Notes: generated by a model not told the origin, from the letters alone. A DNA stretch of 64,000 bases from Acestrorhynchus altus (GCA_034509495.1 CM067520.1:1432430-1496429); one strand, 5' to 3'; positions 32,516 through 44,089 are shown, counted from the first letter of the stretch. Numbers and translations: made by a program.

Positions 32516-32690
32516 GATATATCTGATATATCACCTCTGTGACGGCACGCAATGAGCATCAAGTAGATCCAGTGTTTTCCGAGGAGTAGGTCTCCAGCGG
32601 GAGCAACATTCCTGCTATGCCTAGGGGTAGACAACAAAGCCAGCCTGGAAAAGGAGGCCTGGTGCGGCGCACATGCCACACTGCAGCCAG
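32516..32690. other. unrecognised sequence
   Basis: No gene signal; it may be element-derived. Confidence 0.25.
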
Positions 32691-33095
32691 GAATGTTAGT
32701 TTTGGTTAAACACTGTTTATTTTCCCGTTTTGTTCACTTCGTCATCCGCCGGAACGCTGTCGTGCCGGAATCTGCAGTTGAAAACAAACAGATTGTTTAG
32801 ATCTCATCTGTAGTTGGTGATCATTTTAGTGTCTCCAGACCAGACCAGAGAGGACGTCCTAAATTCCCCAACAGCGGACTTCGGCACGGAAGCAGGAGCA
32901 CACCATTCCCAAACGCCATGGTGATGAAACTGGAGTGGCGCTGCAATCGGTGCGCACCTTTCGGCAGCATCGGAGATGCTGTGCAGACAGGAATTCATTT
33001 CACGGTGGGAGAAAATGTGGAATGCTTTGGATGGCTGGTGGGACAGGGCTCTATCAATATTTACTTCTTTCTGTGCCTTGAGAAGGATTTTGCTC
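32691..33095. promoter_or_regulatory. candidate conserved non-coding block
   Basis: Unique sequence with GTAGTTGGTGATCATTTTAG and AACAAACAGATTGTTTAG (a near-palindrome with AAACA/TGTTT). The plus frame 32918-33283 begins plausibly with MVMKLEWRCNRCAPFG but runs into the GA repeat. Coding is unlikely. Confidence 0.35.
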
Positions 33096-33097
33096 AG

Positions 33098-33163
<66 letters not shown>
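33098..33163. repeat. (GA)n microsatellite
   Basis: Over 30 GA units with one AA interruption. Confidence 0.95.
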
Positions 33164-33165
<2 letters not shown>

Positions 33166-33800
33166 GTTACTGGATCATAAAAAAGAGCTGCCTTTTTGTT
33201 TATTTATTTATTTTTATTTTCTTCTTAGTATGTTGTTAAAAGCCAGCGCTCGCTCTCTTCACTTTAGCAGCTTTCTTCTTTAGCCTCATCAGCAAATATG
33301 AGCAAATCAGCCCCACTGGGCATAAAGTAGGCCATTCCGGTTCATCCATGTTGATTTTTCCTTTTTTTTTTTTTTTGCCTTGTTTTTGTCGGGAATAACG
33401 ATTTCTTTTCCTCACTGAAGATTCTTCGCTTTCTTCTCCATCTTTGTACATCCGTTTGAAAAAAAAAAAAAAAGAGCGTTTGGCAGTCTGTAAAGCAACG
33501 TTCCCATCCCTCCCGCAAAAGTATAAGCCTATAAGAATGCCGGCTCTCACAGTTGGAGATCGGAGTTCATGAGGCAGCAGCGGTGGTGATATCTGCATTC
33601 GTAACACGTTTCCCCGTTTTTCCAGGAGCCGCTTCATTTAGCGTTTCTTTTGAAGACTGAGAAGTGCCTGCAGTCGGAGTCGGCACGGTGTGGGGAGTTT
33701 CACCTACACGGAGACTCCTCGTTAATCCCGGCGTGTTCGTGTAAACAGGTTTACTCATGGAAAGACCCTCCTAGGCCCAGAAAAGTGGCGACAAAATGAG
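33164..33800. promoter_or_regulatory. candidate conserved non-coding block (weak)
   Basis: Unique DNA broken by a T-run (33363-33376) and an A-run (33460-33472). Minus-strand frames (33236-33637) are Lys/Phe-rich because of these homopolymers. Confidence 0.28.
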
Positions 33801-33904
33801 GTCACGTAAAGTTGCATGGATTATATAACGCTTGCAAACTAGGCAGACGAGGCAAAGCCACTGTTACCAGGACCAACAAAAACACCCAGATACAGCAGGA
33901 CTGA

Positions 33905-34180
33905 CGGAGTGTTTAAACACTGTGTCCACTCACTGTCCACTCTATTAGACACTCCTACCGAGTGTCTCCACCTTGTAGATGTAAAGTCAGAGACAGAAGC
34001 TCATCTGTTTCTGCACAGTTTGTGTTGGTCGTCCTGTAGTCCTTCATCAGTGCTCACAGGACGCCGCCCACAGGACGTTGTCGGCTGGACGTTTCTGGTC
34101 GGTGGACTGTTCTCGGTCTAGCAGAGACACTGAGGGGTTTAAACACTCCAGCAGCACTGCTGTGTCCGATCCCATTTTTA
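33905..34180. mobile_element. palindromic DNA element, partial copy
   Basis: GTTTAAACACTGTGTCCACTC, CTATTAGACACTCCTACCGA, GATGTAAAGTCAGAGACAGA and then the GTGTTGGTCGTCCTGTAGTC segment. This is the left-middle part of the family, more complete than at 32285. Confidence 0.8.
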
Positions 34181-34445
34181 TCACTGGTCATGTGGTGGAA
34201 CCTTCCACAACCCTCTCTGACCATATTCTCCATCTCGAATGGTGTCATCAGACTGTGGCTTATAAAGCGCAGTACCTTCCCGCCTCCACACTGCCTGCAG
34301 GGCAACGTTCAGCTGACGTTGTGCTTAGGTTATATTAGGCGCACTTTACTCCCCATTAACACGCACACCTTTGTCGAACATGTCACTCGTACACACACTC
34401 TCTCACCATCACTCGCGCACATCCCTTTTCTTCTTATCTTTCTCA
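34181..34445. other. unique sequence, nothing recognised
   Basis: No gene or array. Confidence 0.3.
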
Positions 34446-34447
34446 TA

Positions 34448-34449
<2 letters not shown>

Positions 34450-34480
<31 letters not shown>
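34450..34480. repeat. (CA)n microsatellite
   Basis: About 15 CA units within a wider CA-rich patch. Confidence 0.9.
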
Positions 34481-34744
34481 TCACAACAAGAGCAATCAAA
34501 CCACTCCAGTGTCTTTGTCACACCCGTCACACCTAATTCACACTGTCTGCAATAGCTTTTATGGATCGTCTGTTCACCCCTCAGACTCGGAACGCTTTCC
34601 CGATTTCTGTTCTAGCTAATTAAATAAATAAAAAAATAAATGCCTAAAAAGGTGAAACAAGGGCTCACAAGTGGCATCTAACCCCTGGCCTTATCATCAA
34701 TAAGTTGTAGGTTTAACACCCTATGATGCCACAGACATCCGTTA

Positions 34745-34985
34745 CTGGGAGTCCCAGAGAGTATACTTGGTCTCTCTGGGTGGGCAGGACTGTGTGGGGG
34801 TCTGTTATCTGAGTGGCAGTGAGCACACATGCCCGGAGTGGTGGGCAGCCCTATCCACGGTGCACGGGGAGCAGCTGCGGAGTGCTGAAGGGCACTTGAG
34901 TCATGTCCTGCCAGTTCAGGAAATCAACCCAGCGACCTTCCAGTCACAGGGCTGGTTCCATCAACCACCAGGCCAACCAAATACC
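34745..34985 (-). mobile_element. tRNA-derived SINE, reverse orientation
   Basis: GGCACTTGAGTCATGTCCTG, CCAGTTCAGGAAATCAACCC and AGCGACCTTCCAGTCACAGG are the reverse complement of a B-box-containing SINE head. The body GTGAGCACACATGCCCGGAG lies to the left. Close relative at 47462-47622, and in plus orientation at 11797-11975. Confidence 0.78.
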
Positions 34986-35194
34986 AAACATACCGATGAA
35001 CCGGGATTTTTATTGGTGGGCAGATGATTTCTTTGGGTGGGCAATGCCCAACTCAACCCCCCTGTAGACCAAGACACCCCTGATGACAGAGGCACTTGAA
35101 GTGGAAAGGTGCTGGAACATGGGTTCATTGAGTGTTGAATTTTCATATCTCAGACATGGTTTTACAGTGTGATGTTCTGGTGCACTGTACCGCG

Positions 35195-35378
35195 GGGATT
35201 CCCGCCTCGGCGTTCCACGGCTCCAGTTCAGCTCTGAATCCTCCACAACCAGGAACAAATGGATAAGAGGACGGATGTTCTTTTGAAGGAGGATCAGCGG
35301 TGTTTCAGGTTCACAGTTTATCACTTCCATGTGCTGAACTCTCATTATTCCATTACGCCAAGATAAACACACCTTCTT
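35195..35378 (-). repeat. dispersed repeat family R3, copy 2
   Basis: Reverse complement of 14210-14415: CTTTTGAAGGAGGATCAGCG, GGTTCACAGTTTATCACTTC, TACGCCAAGATAAACACACC. Confidence 0.65.
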
Positions 35379-36050
35379 GAAAACCGTTTTGCCAACATTC
35401 CGTACAAGCCTGTCCGATCTCTGGACAGTAGTTTTAAATCAACACGTTTGTGGGCCGAGCGTCTGTAAGTCAATTACAGAATAACACTTAACGTTGTGAT
35501 TTTACAAGATGTTAATGACAGTGGCAGAAAGAGAAAAGCCCCTGCAGATGCGCTTACAATTACTCTCTAAGTGGCACATATTGGCTGTAATGGACTGAGA
35601 GACGTCGTTTGCCGTTGGGCCTTTGATTTAGGGGCTGCTGTTCTTCCTGGTCTCAGGTGTTGGCTCACTTGCCGGCGACACGGGCGGAAATGAATTCAGT
35701 CTTTATTACCTTCTCCAGGGTCGTTGGGCTGCTACAGTGCTCACTCTTTATCTCCCTCCACCATCACAGCCTCCGATCGAACGCCGTCTTACTGAATATG
35801 CTGTAAAGTGTTCATAAAAGTCAACATTGGACAGCTTTATGTCGGAGTCGCTTTTATGAATTTGCCAGCATATGGTGGCCCAGAAGGAGAGCGGAGCTTC
35901 AAGCCTTTCCAAGAAAATGATGATGGTTACATGCAGTTCAGCAGGTTCTTCTTTTAATCTGACTGTATGCGCATGTAGATGGTTCTATCTAGAATCCTTA
36001 AGAATGGTTCAATACAGTATATCAGTTACATCAGTTATTTTCCATTTCTG
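35379..36050. promoter_or_regulatory. candidate conserved non-coding block
   Basis: The densest part is 35440-35880: AAGTCAATTACAGAATAAC, GCTTACAATTACTCTCTAAG, GGAAATGAATTCAGTCTTTA. Near 35800-35870 CATAAAAGTCAACATTGGAC and GTCGCTTTTATGAATTTGCC form a loose inverted pair. No exon signal. Confidence 0.42.
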
Positions 36051-36054
36051 AAGT

Positions 36055-36590
36055 TCTGCAGGTATTCCTCGATCCACAGTGCCATGGTTGTACTGGGAAT
36101 GCATCATAGAAGGCATTACCACCCACCGTGGACAGTGCGGTGGCAGCCCACTGGTCCTGAATGATCATGACCAGCAATGAGTCACTCTGGTGCAACGTCT
36201 GCACATCTTCAGGAATGGAATGCACCCACTATCATGCCTCGCTGGAATTCATAATGGCAGAAGGTCATCATCAGTGTTGAGTCCTGCTTTTGTCTTGGTG
36301 GAGACGACCACTGAATCCATGCGTGGAGGCGCCAAGAGCAGTGGTTTGTTGTCACACATCCAGATGGTGTGGTGTCATGGTGTGGGTGCAAGTTTGTGGT
36401 CAGTCTCCAGACCTGTCCCTGATTGAAAATGTGTGGGATGCTATTGGACGCTCTATCAACACTCCACCCCTACCACATCATCTGCAGAACTGAGTGAGAA
36501 CATTCAAGCTGCATGGGATGGATCATCACAGGACACCAATTGGAACCTCTACAACTCCATGCAGAGACGTCTGTATGATTAGATCAATAA
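36055..36590 (+). pseudogene. Tc1-like transposon with internally deleted transposase
   Basis: Plus-strand pieces in order: a region giving LSSVLSPAFVLVETTTES (a shifted reading of the usual 'SDES' catalytic segment, with GTGTTGAGTCCTGCTTTTGT), then DLSLIENVWDAIGRSINTPP at 36412-36470, then a frame-shifted C-terminal tail ending AGACGTCTGTATGATTAG. About 200 bp between the catalytic segments is missing, and the frame breaks at least twice. Same subfamily as 5004-5235. Inactive. Confidence 0.8.
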
Positions 36591-36639
36591 ATATTGATCA
36601 TATCAGTCTACATTTATCAGTTATTGATCCTGATCACCT

Positions 36640-37180
36640 TCATCTTCCTTCCCAACAGCACTGCAAGCCCACACGCCCTTGACGAGGATGGTTCTTTAGG
36701 TGATTCGGTGGTTTCTGTGTGATAGGAAATCGCTGGTATGTAACCACAGAGTCCTTTAACGACAAGAACAAGCCTTTTCCAGCACTATACAGAAGCCTTT
36801 TTTGCTGAGAGTGTTCCTCTGGGTGAACAGCTTGCTGGGGGTCCTCAGCCTTTCCAGCATTCGCTTTGAATGGTAAATGCAGTGCAGCATACTTGTGGTC
36901 TTCTAAGTTATGTTCAAATCTGTCCAGTATGGATTTTGTCTGGCCAGGCATTCAAATCAAGTCACTCAGGCGCAGGGAAACGTGAGATAGCCACAAGCCT
37001 GACATCCATACACTGTCAATATGTATTAATCTTTAAAGGGGCCCAGTGGCAGGGCGCTGGAGGCCGAGGGCCTAATTTGTTTGGCAGTGTCTTTGCTTAA
37101 TACCATAAAGAGACACCGGCGGGAGAAAAACGAACTGCGTCAGGAAGCTGTATAAGATTTCTCTGACACACTCAACCTTC
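36640..37180. promoter_or_regulatory. candidate conserved non-coding block
   Basis: Unique sequence with CAATATGTATTAATCTTTAA and GGGCCTAATTTGTTTGGCAG words. No repeat match or exon. Confidence 0.35.
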
Positions 37181-37479
37181 ACTCCAGTAAGTGTATCACT
37201 GCTTCCTGTTGCCATATGATCTCCCAAACCCACCCCGTCCTCATCTCCACCCCCACCCCCCAGAATGTGTTCAGGATTGTTTGACTAGATGCCCACTTTA
37301 GCACATCATTCATCAGTCCTGTCAGTCCTGTTTGTGGATCTGCAGTGGGTCGGTCCATCGCAACCACCTGAAGTTCAGCATATCAGCACAAATCTGCAAG
37401 AATCTAAGTATAACAGCAGCTTCGGAATCACTGAGTCGCTGATCCACTGACTGTAATAGTCATCTCTCAGATGGTCATT

Positions 37480-37728
37480 CGTACTGGACCCACCACAAGA
37501 CTGTCTCCTACTGCACCAACCAAAGACTGTCTCCCACTGCACCCACCACAAGACTGTCTCCTACCGCACCCACCAAAGACTGTCTCCCACTACATCCACC
37601 AAAGACTGTCTCCCACCGCACCCACCAAAGACTGTCTCACACTGCACCCACCAAAGACTGTCTCCCACCGCACCCACCAGAGATGGTCTCTTACTACACC
37701 CACCCAAGACGGTATCTTACTACACCCA
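37480..37728. repeat. 26-bp minisatellite, about 9-10 copies
   Basis: The unit CACCAAAGACTGTCTCCCAC plus TGCACC repeats with occasional CACAAG, TACATC and GATGGTCTCTTA variants. The 100-codon His/Pro/Thr frame across it is an artefact. Confidence 0.92.
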
Positions 37729-38110
37729 CCTATACTCAGTGCTGATGTAAATATAATGCAAAATTTCATTTAGAGTTTTAAAAACACAGAACTTGGCAAA
37801 AATGTGTGTATAGAATTTGTGTAGCGTAAGTTCATGTGTATATTCTCTATTTGTATTTCATATATGTATACAATTCACTACTGCGAGGGACAGTCTTTCA
37901 CTCATCCATACACCTGCATAATGTGATTTGACTAAACTAGATTTGATGATTTGATTTTGATTAGAAAAGATAAATGCATGCATTTCTGGAACGTCCTGGA
38001 ACATTTGATCCATCATCTTGTCTGTAATCATGACAGCACTCAGCTGGGATTGGTGGAGATAGAAAATGCTGTGTGAATAAAATAATGTGCATATAAATCA
38101 CAGTAAATTG
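37729..38110. other. AT-rich unique sequence
   Basis: No gene, array or known element. Confidence 0.35.
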
Positions 38111-38975
38111 GGTTTAGTGAGAAAAGGCCTTTAGGCTGAAGGCACCTTTTGTATTATTGCTTTAAAGCGGCATTATATGAAAATGGGCATTTCTTACTCA
38201 ATGTCTCCCTCTAGAGTGGGGAAGAGTAAGTGTTGCTTTGAGCCACCACTAAGCGACATGCTTTTCACATGCATTTGTGGGCAAGCCGGTAGATTCAGAA
38301 GAAACATCTGAGGTGATGTGGACTGTGGGGGTAGAGTAATATTACAGGATTTCACACTAATATGACACTTTTATGGTATTTTCATAAAATTACATGTGCT
38401 GGAGCAGCAACTCTAGAGGTGCTACTGTCCCTCTTAAGGGTCAGATGAGCATCAACATGATTTAAAATGTGCTGTTTTTCACAATTGTAAAATGAAAGAG
38501 AAGGCACTTTTCACCATCTGCTGTCCATCCCGAGCAGAATATATCGAACCACCCATTCATCAGCTGTGGTCCAGATATTGGGTTATAGAGGAAAATGAGC
38601 AGGGAGGGGCTGTTTGCCCTCTTTCTTTGCTCACACAGTGTCCAAATTTCAGAATAAAAGCCATGAGAAGGAATAAAACTCACACATACATAAATAACAA
38701 AATGTAAAAATATATATGATTACATTTTCAGCTTAAAAACACTACGAATGATCGATTTCCAAAAGCAACTTTGAGACACAAAGTGTTTTTTTTAAGCCTT
38801 ATAAGCAAAACAAACACCATCTGTTAATTTACATCTCAAATGAAGACAAATTTGAGTCGTCTAGGATCTGCTGAAAATGATAATATCTGTCTGACTGTCT
38901 CCTATAAATAACTTTCTGTATTTATGGGGAACAAAAGTATGTCAAACTACAAAAACATCCCACAGAATTTGCCTG
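38111..38975 (+). repeat. dispersed repeat family R1, long copy
   Basis: The core words AGGAAAATGAGCAGGGAGGG, GGGGCTGTTTGCCCTCTTTC and CAAATTTCAGAATAAAAGCC match 9530-9690 and 62740-62855. The 3' part (TTTACATCTCAAATGAAGAC, GACTGTCTCCTATAAATA, GTATGTCAAACTACAAAAAC) matches 62955-63045 and, reversed, 42080-42250. No recognisable protein. The left boundary is uncertain. Confidence 0.75.
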
Positions 38976-39475
38976 GAGCTCTAAAGGTTAGGGGTTCTTC
39001 AGTAAAGGCTTTCCACTGCAGAGACGTTTCTCCAGGCAAATAAGCCTTAATGAGCGTTAATGGTTGTAATGGTGCAGTACATATAGAAACCCTGCCTGGT
39101 GAAGAGCCCTGTTTGTTTTCCGAGTGCAGGCCTACCGCTTTCAGCACGCTGCTCCGTGGCATTTAACATGTTAGTGATTGAAGAACAAACCTCCACTAAT
39201 GCTGTGTTTGAATTGCAAAACAAAATCCCAACATTCCCGACTGGTGCCCAAACCCTTTCTGATTCTTTTAGTGGGTGGACTTATTTGCTGTAAATGTCAC
39301 TCGGGACGCGGCGTGACAAAATAATGACAGGCTTTTTTGAAAAAGAGCAATTTCCCAGAACTGAATGAGCAGGATGTGTGCTGCGTACAATATCTGCACT
39401 TGCCACCAGATTGGGCTGTCTGTCGATATCCCTCTGACATGCCTCTGAAAATGTGGCCAGATAAATGGACAGGAT
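38976..39475. promoter_or_regulatory. candidate conserved non-coding block
   Basis: Unique sequence with TTAATGAGCGTTAATGGTTG, CACTAATGCTGTGTTTGAAT and GACAAAATAATGACAGGC. No gene signal; it ends at the CA repeat. Confidence 0.37.
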
Positions 39476-39478
39476 CCA

Positions 39479-39479
39479 A

Positions 39480-39554
<75 letters not shown>
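39479..39554. repeat. (CA)n microsatellite
   Basis: About 38 uninterrupted CA units, one of the longest pure runs here. Confidence 0.97.
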
Positions 39555-39557
<3 letters not shown>

Positions 39558-39661
39558 CTGACAAAGACAGCTGCCAAAAACAGTGAGATGAAATATCGGA
39601 AAGGAAAAGTCCTGCCAGTCCAGCGCATTCACACCTTCATCACTATCGGTGCTTCCATGGG

Positions 39662-39735
39662 GGACCGTTCACTCCATTAACACTCCCTCCCACTTTCTGC
39701 ACATGGGGAATAATTAGTGCATGGTTCACCATTCA
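39662..39735 (+). repeat. 73-bp segment, copy 1 of a duplication flanking a Tc1 copy
   Basis: GGGACCGTTCACTCCATTAA, CACTTTCTGCACATGGGG, AATAATTAGTGCATGGTTCAC. Copy 2 is at 40731-40804. Confidence 0.75.
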
Positions 39736-39784
39736 CTATAATACTCTGTAGTCTACATAGTGTGTATATAGTGAATGCAATCAA

Positions 39785-40540
39785 ATCCTCACAGCAATGC
39801 ACTAGAAATCCTTCCAAATGCTGTGTCTGGTTTGCTCCAAACATGTCTTCTGTTACTGTGTCTAAATAATTCAGTGTTGGGTTCATCTGTCCAAAGAACA
39901 TTGCTCCAGAAGTCCTGCTCTCTGTCTAGATGTTCTCTGAAGAACTTTAATTTTGTCCTGATGTTTTTGTGACAGTAAGAGTTTCCTCCTTAAACTCCTC
40001 CATGAAGATCAGACTGGTTTGGTCTCTTTCTGATGTTAGAAGCTGCACTTTGTCATCAGCTGTGGTGAGAGATACCTGTAGCTCTGTGATGAACATTTTA
40101 GGATTGTTGGATCTTCTTTACTCATCTTGTGGTTCTGCTCTTGGAGGATGGTCTGATCTGACCATGTGGGCAGGTGTTTCAATGTTCTCCACTTGTTCTG
40201 GACAGTGGAACGGCTGTTTTCTGATTGTTCTGAGATCGTTTTAAATCCCTTCTCAGACTCATCTGCATCTACAGCCTTCTTTCTGAAGACCTCAGAGAGC
40301 TCTTTGGATCTGACCATGGTGATCCCACTCACTTCAACAATCAAGAGCAAACCACTCTAATGTCTGAGGTTTAAATAAGACAGGTTCCTTCTATCTCCTC
40401 TAATGATGGTCTGATCATTTCTGTATCTGATCGTACTTTTATTATGCATTTAAAAGAGGTTTCTTCAGTTGTATGTGTGTAGATTTGATCTCCTCCATCT
40501 CTCAGTGTAGTTACACTGAAGGTCAGACGTCCTTATGTTT
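39785..40540 (-). pseudogene. Tc1-family transposon remnant, longest copy
   Basis: The antisense frame 40036-40350 reads MVRSKELSEVFRKK, then EKGFKTISEQSENSRSTVQN, then KWRTLKHLP. This is the helix-turn-helix N-terminus. Downstream (39800-40030) the sequence still shows Tc1-like word order, such as the antisense of the 'Trp-Ser-Lys/Arg' segment near 39930, but the frame is broken. The leader to about 40540 carries GATGGTCTGATCATTTCTG. No intact catalytic domain. Flanked by the 73-bp duplication. Confidence 0.85.
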
Positions 40541-41345
40541 CAATATGTCAGTTTATGCGATCAAAGGCTTTTTTGCTGTGTACACTTCATCTTCAAAGGC
40601 TCTCCAGTACAGATAGCGGTTCCGTATGGAATGATGGAAGCTGTGAGAATGATTCTGGTTATGCTGTTAAGGAAAACCTTTTGTTATGGTTCTTCAGCAA
40701 ATGCATCCTGCCAGCATTGTTTCCGGAAGAGGGACCGTTCCATTAAACGGCTCCCGCACTTTCTGCACAAGGGAAATAATTAGTACATCACGGTTCACCA
40801 TCCCTTTAGTTCTCCTCGCACTTGCAGAATCCTTGATGTCGCCGACAGCTTCATTCCATATGAATTCCTTCCTCAGCGACTCCGACATTCCGACGTGACA
40901 GACGGGCCCTTCTGAAGGGGTGACTGCGAGGGTTGCGGTTACTTATTGCTCGACAAGGCTTTTAAGTGTGTTTTGTAACATCAGCTAGCACACTGGCCCA
41001 GATTTTCCCGAGCCTTTGCTGTTCACTGTGGCCTGATTGCAGCGCTGGCTCTATGGATCGCTTTCCCGGGCTGAGTAAAGCGCTCTGCAACCTCCCTCCC
41101 TTTCTTTATCCCTCTACACTTTTGTGAAACTGAAAATCAGTCGCTGCATGAGGTCTGACAAACACACGGCAGAGTCCGGAGTGCTGCGCGCCAGCCTGGG
41201 AGAAGGGGGTGGGTTACGTCTAGTCATCCGAAAACAAGCCAATTTTGCAACTTTGTCTTTAGCTTACTGGCATCCCTCCGAGAACCTCGGATTAACGGCC
41301 GGGGAGATGGTCGGGAAAGGCCCGGAAATGTAAAGCTACACTAAA
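40541..41345. promoter_or_regulatory. candidate conserved non-coding block
   Basis: Unique sequence running on either side of the 73-bp copy. Later parts include GTTACTTATTGCTCGACAAG and ATTCCATATGAATTCC. Open but featureless frames. Confidence 0.4.
40731..40804 (+). repeat. 73-bp segment, copy 2
   Basis: GGGACCGTTCCATTAAACGG, CACTTTCTGCACAAGGG, AAATAATTAGTACATCACGG, TTCACCAT. Same order and orientation as 39662-39735. Confidence 0.75.
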
Positions 41346-41350
41346 GCTGT

Positions 41351-41386
41351 ACACACACACACACACACACACATACACACACACAG
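41351..41386. repeat. (CA)n microsatellite
   Basis: About 17 CA units with one TA interruption. Confidence 0.93.
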
Positions 41387-41475
41387 TCTCCAATTATAGA
41401 ACTACAAAGTGCTCCTGTGTGGTCAGAGGAGCTGATAAAGTAGACAGTGAGTGTAGACACATGGATGTTATAAGA
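41387..41475. mobile_element. palindromic DNA element, right-arm fragment
   Basis: CAATTATAGAACTACAAAGTG and GTGTGGTCAGAGGAGCTGAT match the right arm at 26425-26490. Confidence 0.7.
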
Positions 41476-41599
41476 GCTTAAGAACAGCATGAAAACATGA
41501 AGACATTAATAACATCAGACGACACATCTAGTTACACGAGCGCGTCTTTAATTCGGTGTAAAAGCTGTCTCTGTATGTCAGACCCCATGTCTACAATCC

Positions 41600-42005
41600 A
41601 TCTACATCTGCTTTCATGTCTCTGACATAGTCCCGTGTTGTGCAGAAGATGTGTTTTCTGAGGAACGGTTGATCCACGCTTCTTTTAAGTCCTCCACGGC
41701 ACTTCTCCATCTCTCTGTCTTCTCTACCTCTCCTCGGCCACCTCTTCCAGCTCTTCCTGGGAGGATTCCAAGGTGTTCCCAGGCCAGCCAAGAACTATCA
41801 TCTCTCCCGCAAGTCCTGGGTCTTCCCCGTGATCTCCACCTGGTTGGACAAGCTTGGAACACCTCACAAGGGAGGCGTCCAGGGGGCGTCAGAACCACTT
41901 CAGCTGGCTCCTTTTGACGTGGAGGAGCTGCATCTCTAAGGGACAGTCCAGCAACCCTGTGGATGAAACTTGTTCTGATGTTCCTGGTTCTATTTAGAGC
42001 CATTC
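41600..42005 (-). pseudogene. non-LTR retrotransposon (LINE) ORF2 C-terminal fragment
   Basis: Minus-strand translation at 41614-42003 contains PPGRLPCEVFQACPTRWRSR, GRPRTCGRD and WLAWEHLGILP. This is the conserved C-terminal tail of fish LINE ORF2 proteins, with family pattern GRLPGEVFxACPxGxRxRGRPRTRWRDY followed by LAWERLGIP. Only the extreme C-terminus is present. Endonuclease and reverse transcriptase domains are missing, as expected for a 5'-truncated insertion. Later frames are broken. The clade is not assigned. Confidence 0.85.
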
Positions 42006-42285
42006 TCCTTGCTGAAGAACCCTTGAAGAACCATCATTTTAAATGTTTACATACGTAACACTCAAGAGTCTTTAACCTTCCGAACTCTAGACCAGTTTTG
42101 TGGGACATGTTTGTAGTTTGACGTACTTTTATTGACCAAAGCATTTGAAAAGTATCTCTTGGAGATCCAGATCCTAATAATGGCAGATATGGTTGTTTTC
42201 AGGAGATCCTACGTTACATTTGTCTTCATTTGAGATGTAAATATTAAATATTTCATGTGAATGTGATTAAATTCATTGCATTTAT
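42005..42285 (-). repeat. GAAGAACC element piece plus reversed R1 fragment
   Basis: GAAGAACCCTTGAAGAACC at 42015 links to the 25756 element. TTTGTAGTTTGACGTACTTT and TTGTCTTCATTTGAGATGTA (42110-42240) are the reverse complement of the R1 3' part at 38820-38960. Confidence 0.65.
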
Positions 42286-43255
42286 AAACATTGGGCCTCG
42301 CTCACTGATATCTTCCTAAAACCTAAATTACTTCTTGGGAAAAAGCCAAAGTCACGTTCAGGATTTGTGTTAAAGTGCAGAAACGTTCCATTGTCCTCGT
42401 AAACCGAACAAATCCCAAACCAGAGAACAGTGGCGAATCGGTTTAGGTCTAAAGAAGTTCTAAAGACCGGCTGGTGATTGAGGGATGTTCTTATAAACTT
42501 CTTGGGGTTTGTCTTTAAATTCTTCTTATGTTTCTCTTTGGAAAGCTTTTGTGAATCCGGTTCCACCAGTTTTCAAACTAAGCCTTGTCTTTCTCCTGCT
42601 GGTGCTGCCAACATTCCCAAATGCCTTCACTTCAGAACACTGGGCTGGAAACGTAAAAGTTCGGTCCATTCTGAGTGCGGTTGCTTACAGTTCCTTCCTA
42701 TTGTTCCTCGCTTTTTCTCATCTCTCTTTATCGACGGCAGGCACTTGCTCTTTCCTTTCCCACCACGAAAAAAAAAAACACGTCCATAAAACGCTCAGCA
42801 TCATTCAGGCCTACATCCACTCCCAGACAATGAAACTGTTTGGAAAACAAAAGAATGCTGTCACAGGAAGCGTAGCGTAGGAAATGTATTTCTTTCACTG
42901 AGGCAAAAAAAAATAAAAAGGAGGGCGAGAGAAAAGGGCTGAGAAACGAAAGAAAGAGAGGATGAGACAGGGGTTGGTTCCTCCACTGAGGAGAGTCGGC
43001 TAATCACAAAGAGAAAAACCTTAACAGCCAAACAATAGCTGAGCATGAGACAATGACTTTCTCCAGCTGCTGTAATGTGCACGAAGCGGGGACACAAACT
43101 CCAACGGAGGACGTCAACAGCAGCCGGCAAAAAGCAGTTCAGACCTTTCTGTATAAACGTACGGAGGTTTGATCTCCATCGAAACTTTACTGAGAGATGG
43201 AGGTGATGGAGGTGATATAACTCCACACACAACTGAAGACACGTGAGGAGAAAGT
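42286..43255. other. unique sequence; weak CNE-like texture
   Basis: Several frames of about 100 codons occur on both strands with no motif. An A-run lies at 42768-42779. Nothing is firmly identified. Confidence 0.3.
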
Positions 43256-43257
43256 TC

Positions 43258-43760
43258 AGACCCTCTCACCTAAAAGCTGGTATCTCCTCCTTTGGCTGAA
43301 ATGATGTCAGTTAGATGTCAAATTCCCATTTCTTCTCCTGCTTTTGTTGGAGTAACTGCGTTCTACTGTCCACGGAAGATGTTCTACTTCTGAAGCATTG
43401 CTGTGAGGATCTGATTGCATTCAGCAATAAGAGTTAGTGAGGTCAGGATCCCAGTATTAAATGGAGCTCCATCATTCCACAGAACACAGCTCCACTGCTC
43501 CACAACTCAATGCTGGGGGGCTTTATACCCTCTAGCCCACGCCTGGCATTAGACATGGTGACAACAGGGCCATGTTTGTTACATCTCATCTGCTCCAGAA
43601 TGTCATTGTCTATTCACAGTACTACTCCACGGGTACTAGACAAGCTGTGTGTGCATTTGCACATCTGTGTCAACAATGGGAGCAACGTTAACTAGCTGAA
43701 TGTATATTCATGAGAACAAATGTCCTCAAACTTTTGGACATACATTGAATTATTCACGGT
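43258..43760. mobile_element. Tc1-linked MITE, near-complete copy, with a fragment of the 63786-type element at its left
   Basis: 43270-43318 (AGCTGGTATCTCCTCCTTTGG) matches 63788. From 43330 the MITE follows: TTTTGTTGGAGTAACTGCG, GCTTTATACCCTCTAGCCCA, GCATTTGCACATCTGTGTCA, ending with TTTTGGACATACATTG. No coding capacity. Confidence 0.75.
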
Positions 43761-43877
43761 CCCTGTTTTGTTAAAGTGTAAGTGTCATGAAGTCTTCCTG
43801 CTGAGTCCCAGTTTGGATGCTTCAGGTCGTCACCCACTCGCTGCAGCCCACCTGAACTGTGTTGTTATTGGATTGCG

Positions 43878-43982
43878 GTGTTCTGTAGCTGACTCTAGCT
43901 CCTCCTCCTCCTTTCACCCTGATCTTCAATGATCAGGACCCCACAGGACCACCACAGCTATTATGTGGAAGGAGGAGAATTA
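43878..43982. mobile_element. palindromic DNA element, arm fragment
   Basis: CTCCTCCTTTCACCCTGATC, TTCAATGATCAGGACCCC, ACAGGACCACCACAGC match the 26240-26360 region. Confidence 0.7.
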
Positions 43983-43987
43983 AGTCC

Positions 43988-43989
<2 letters not shown>

Positions 43990-44072
<83 letters not shown>

Positions 44073-44073
44073 C
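43990..44073. repeat. (TC)n microsatellite
   Basis: About 40 TC units with one G interruption. Confidence 0.96.
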
Positions 44074-44089
44074 ATGAGCAGTGGAAGTA

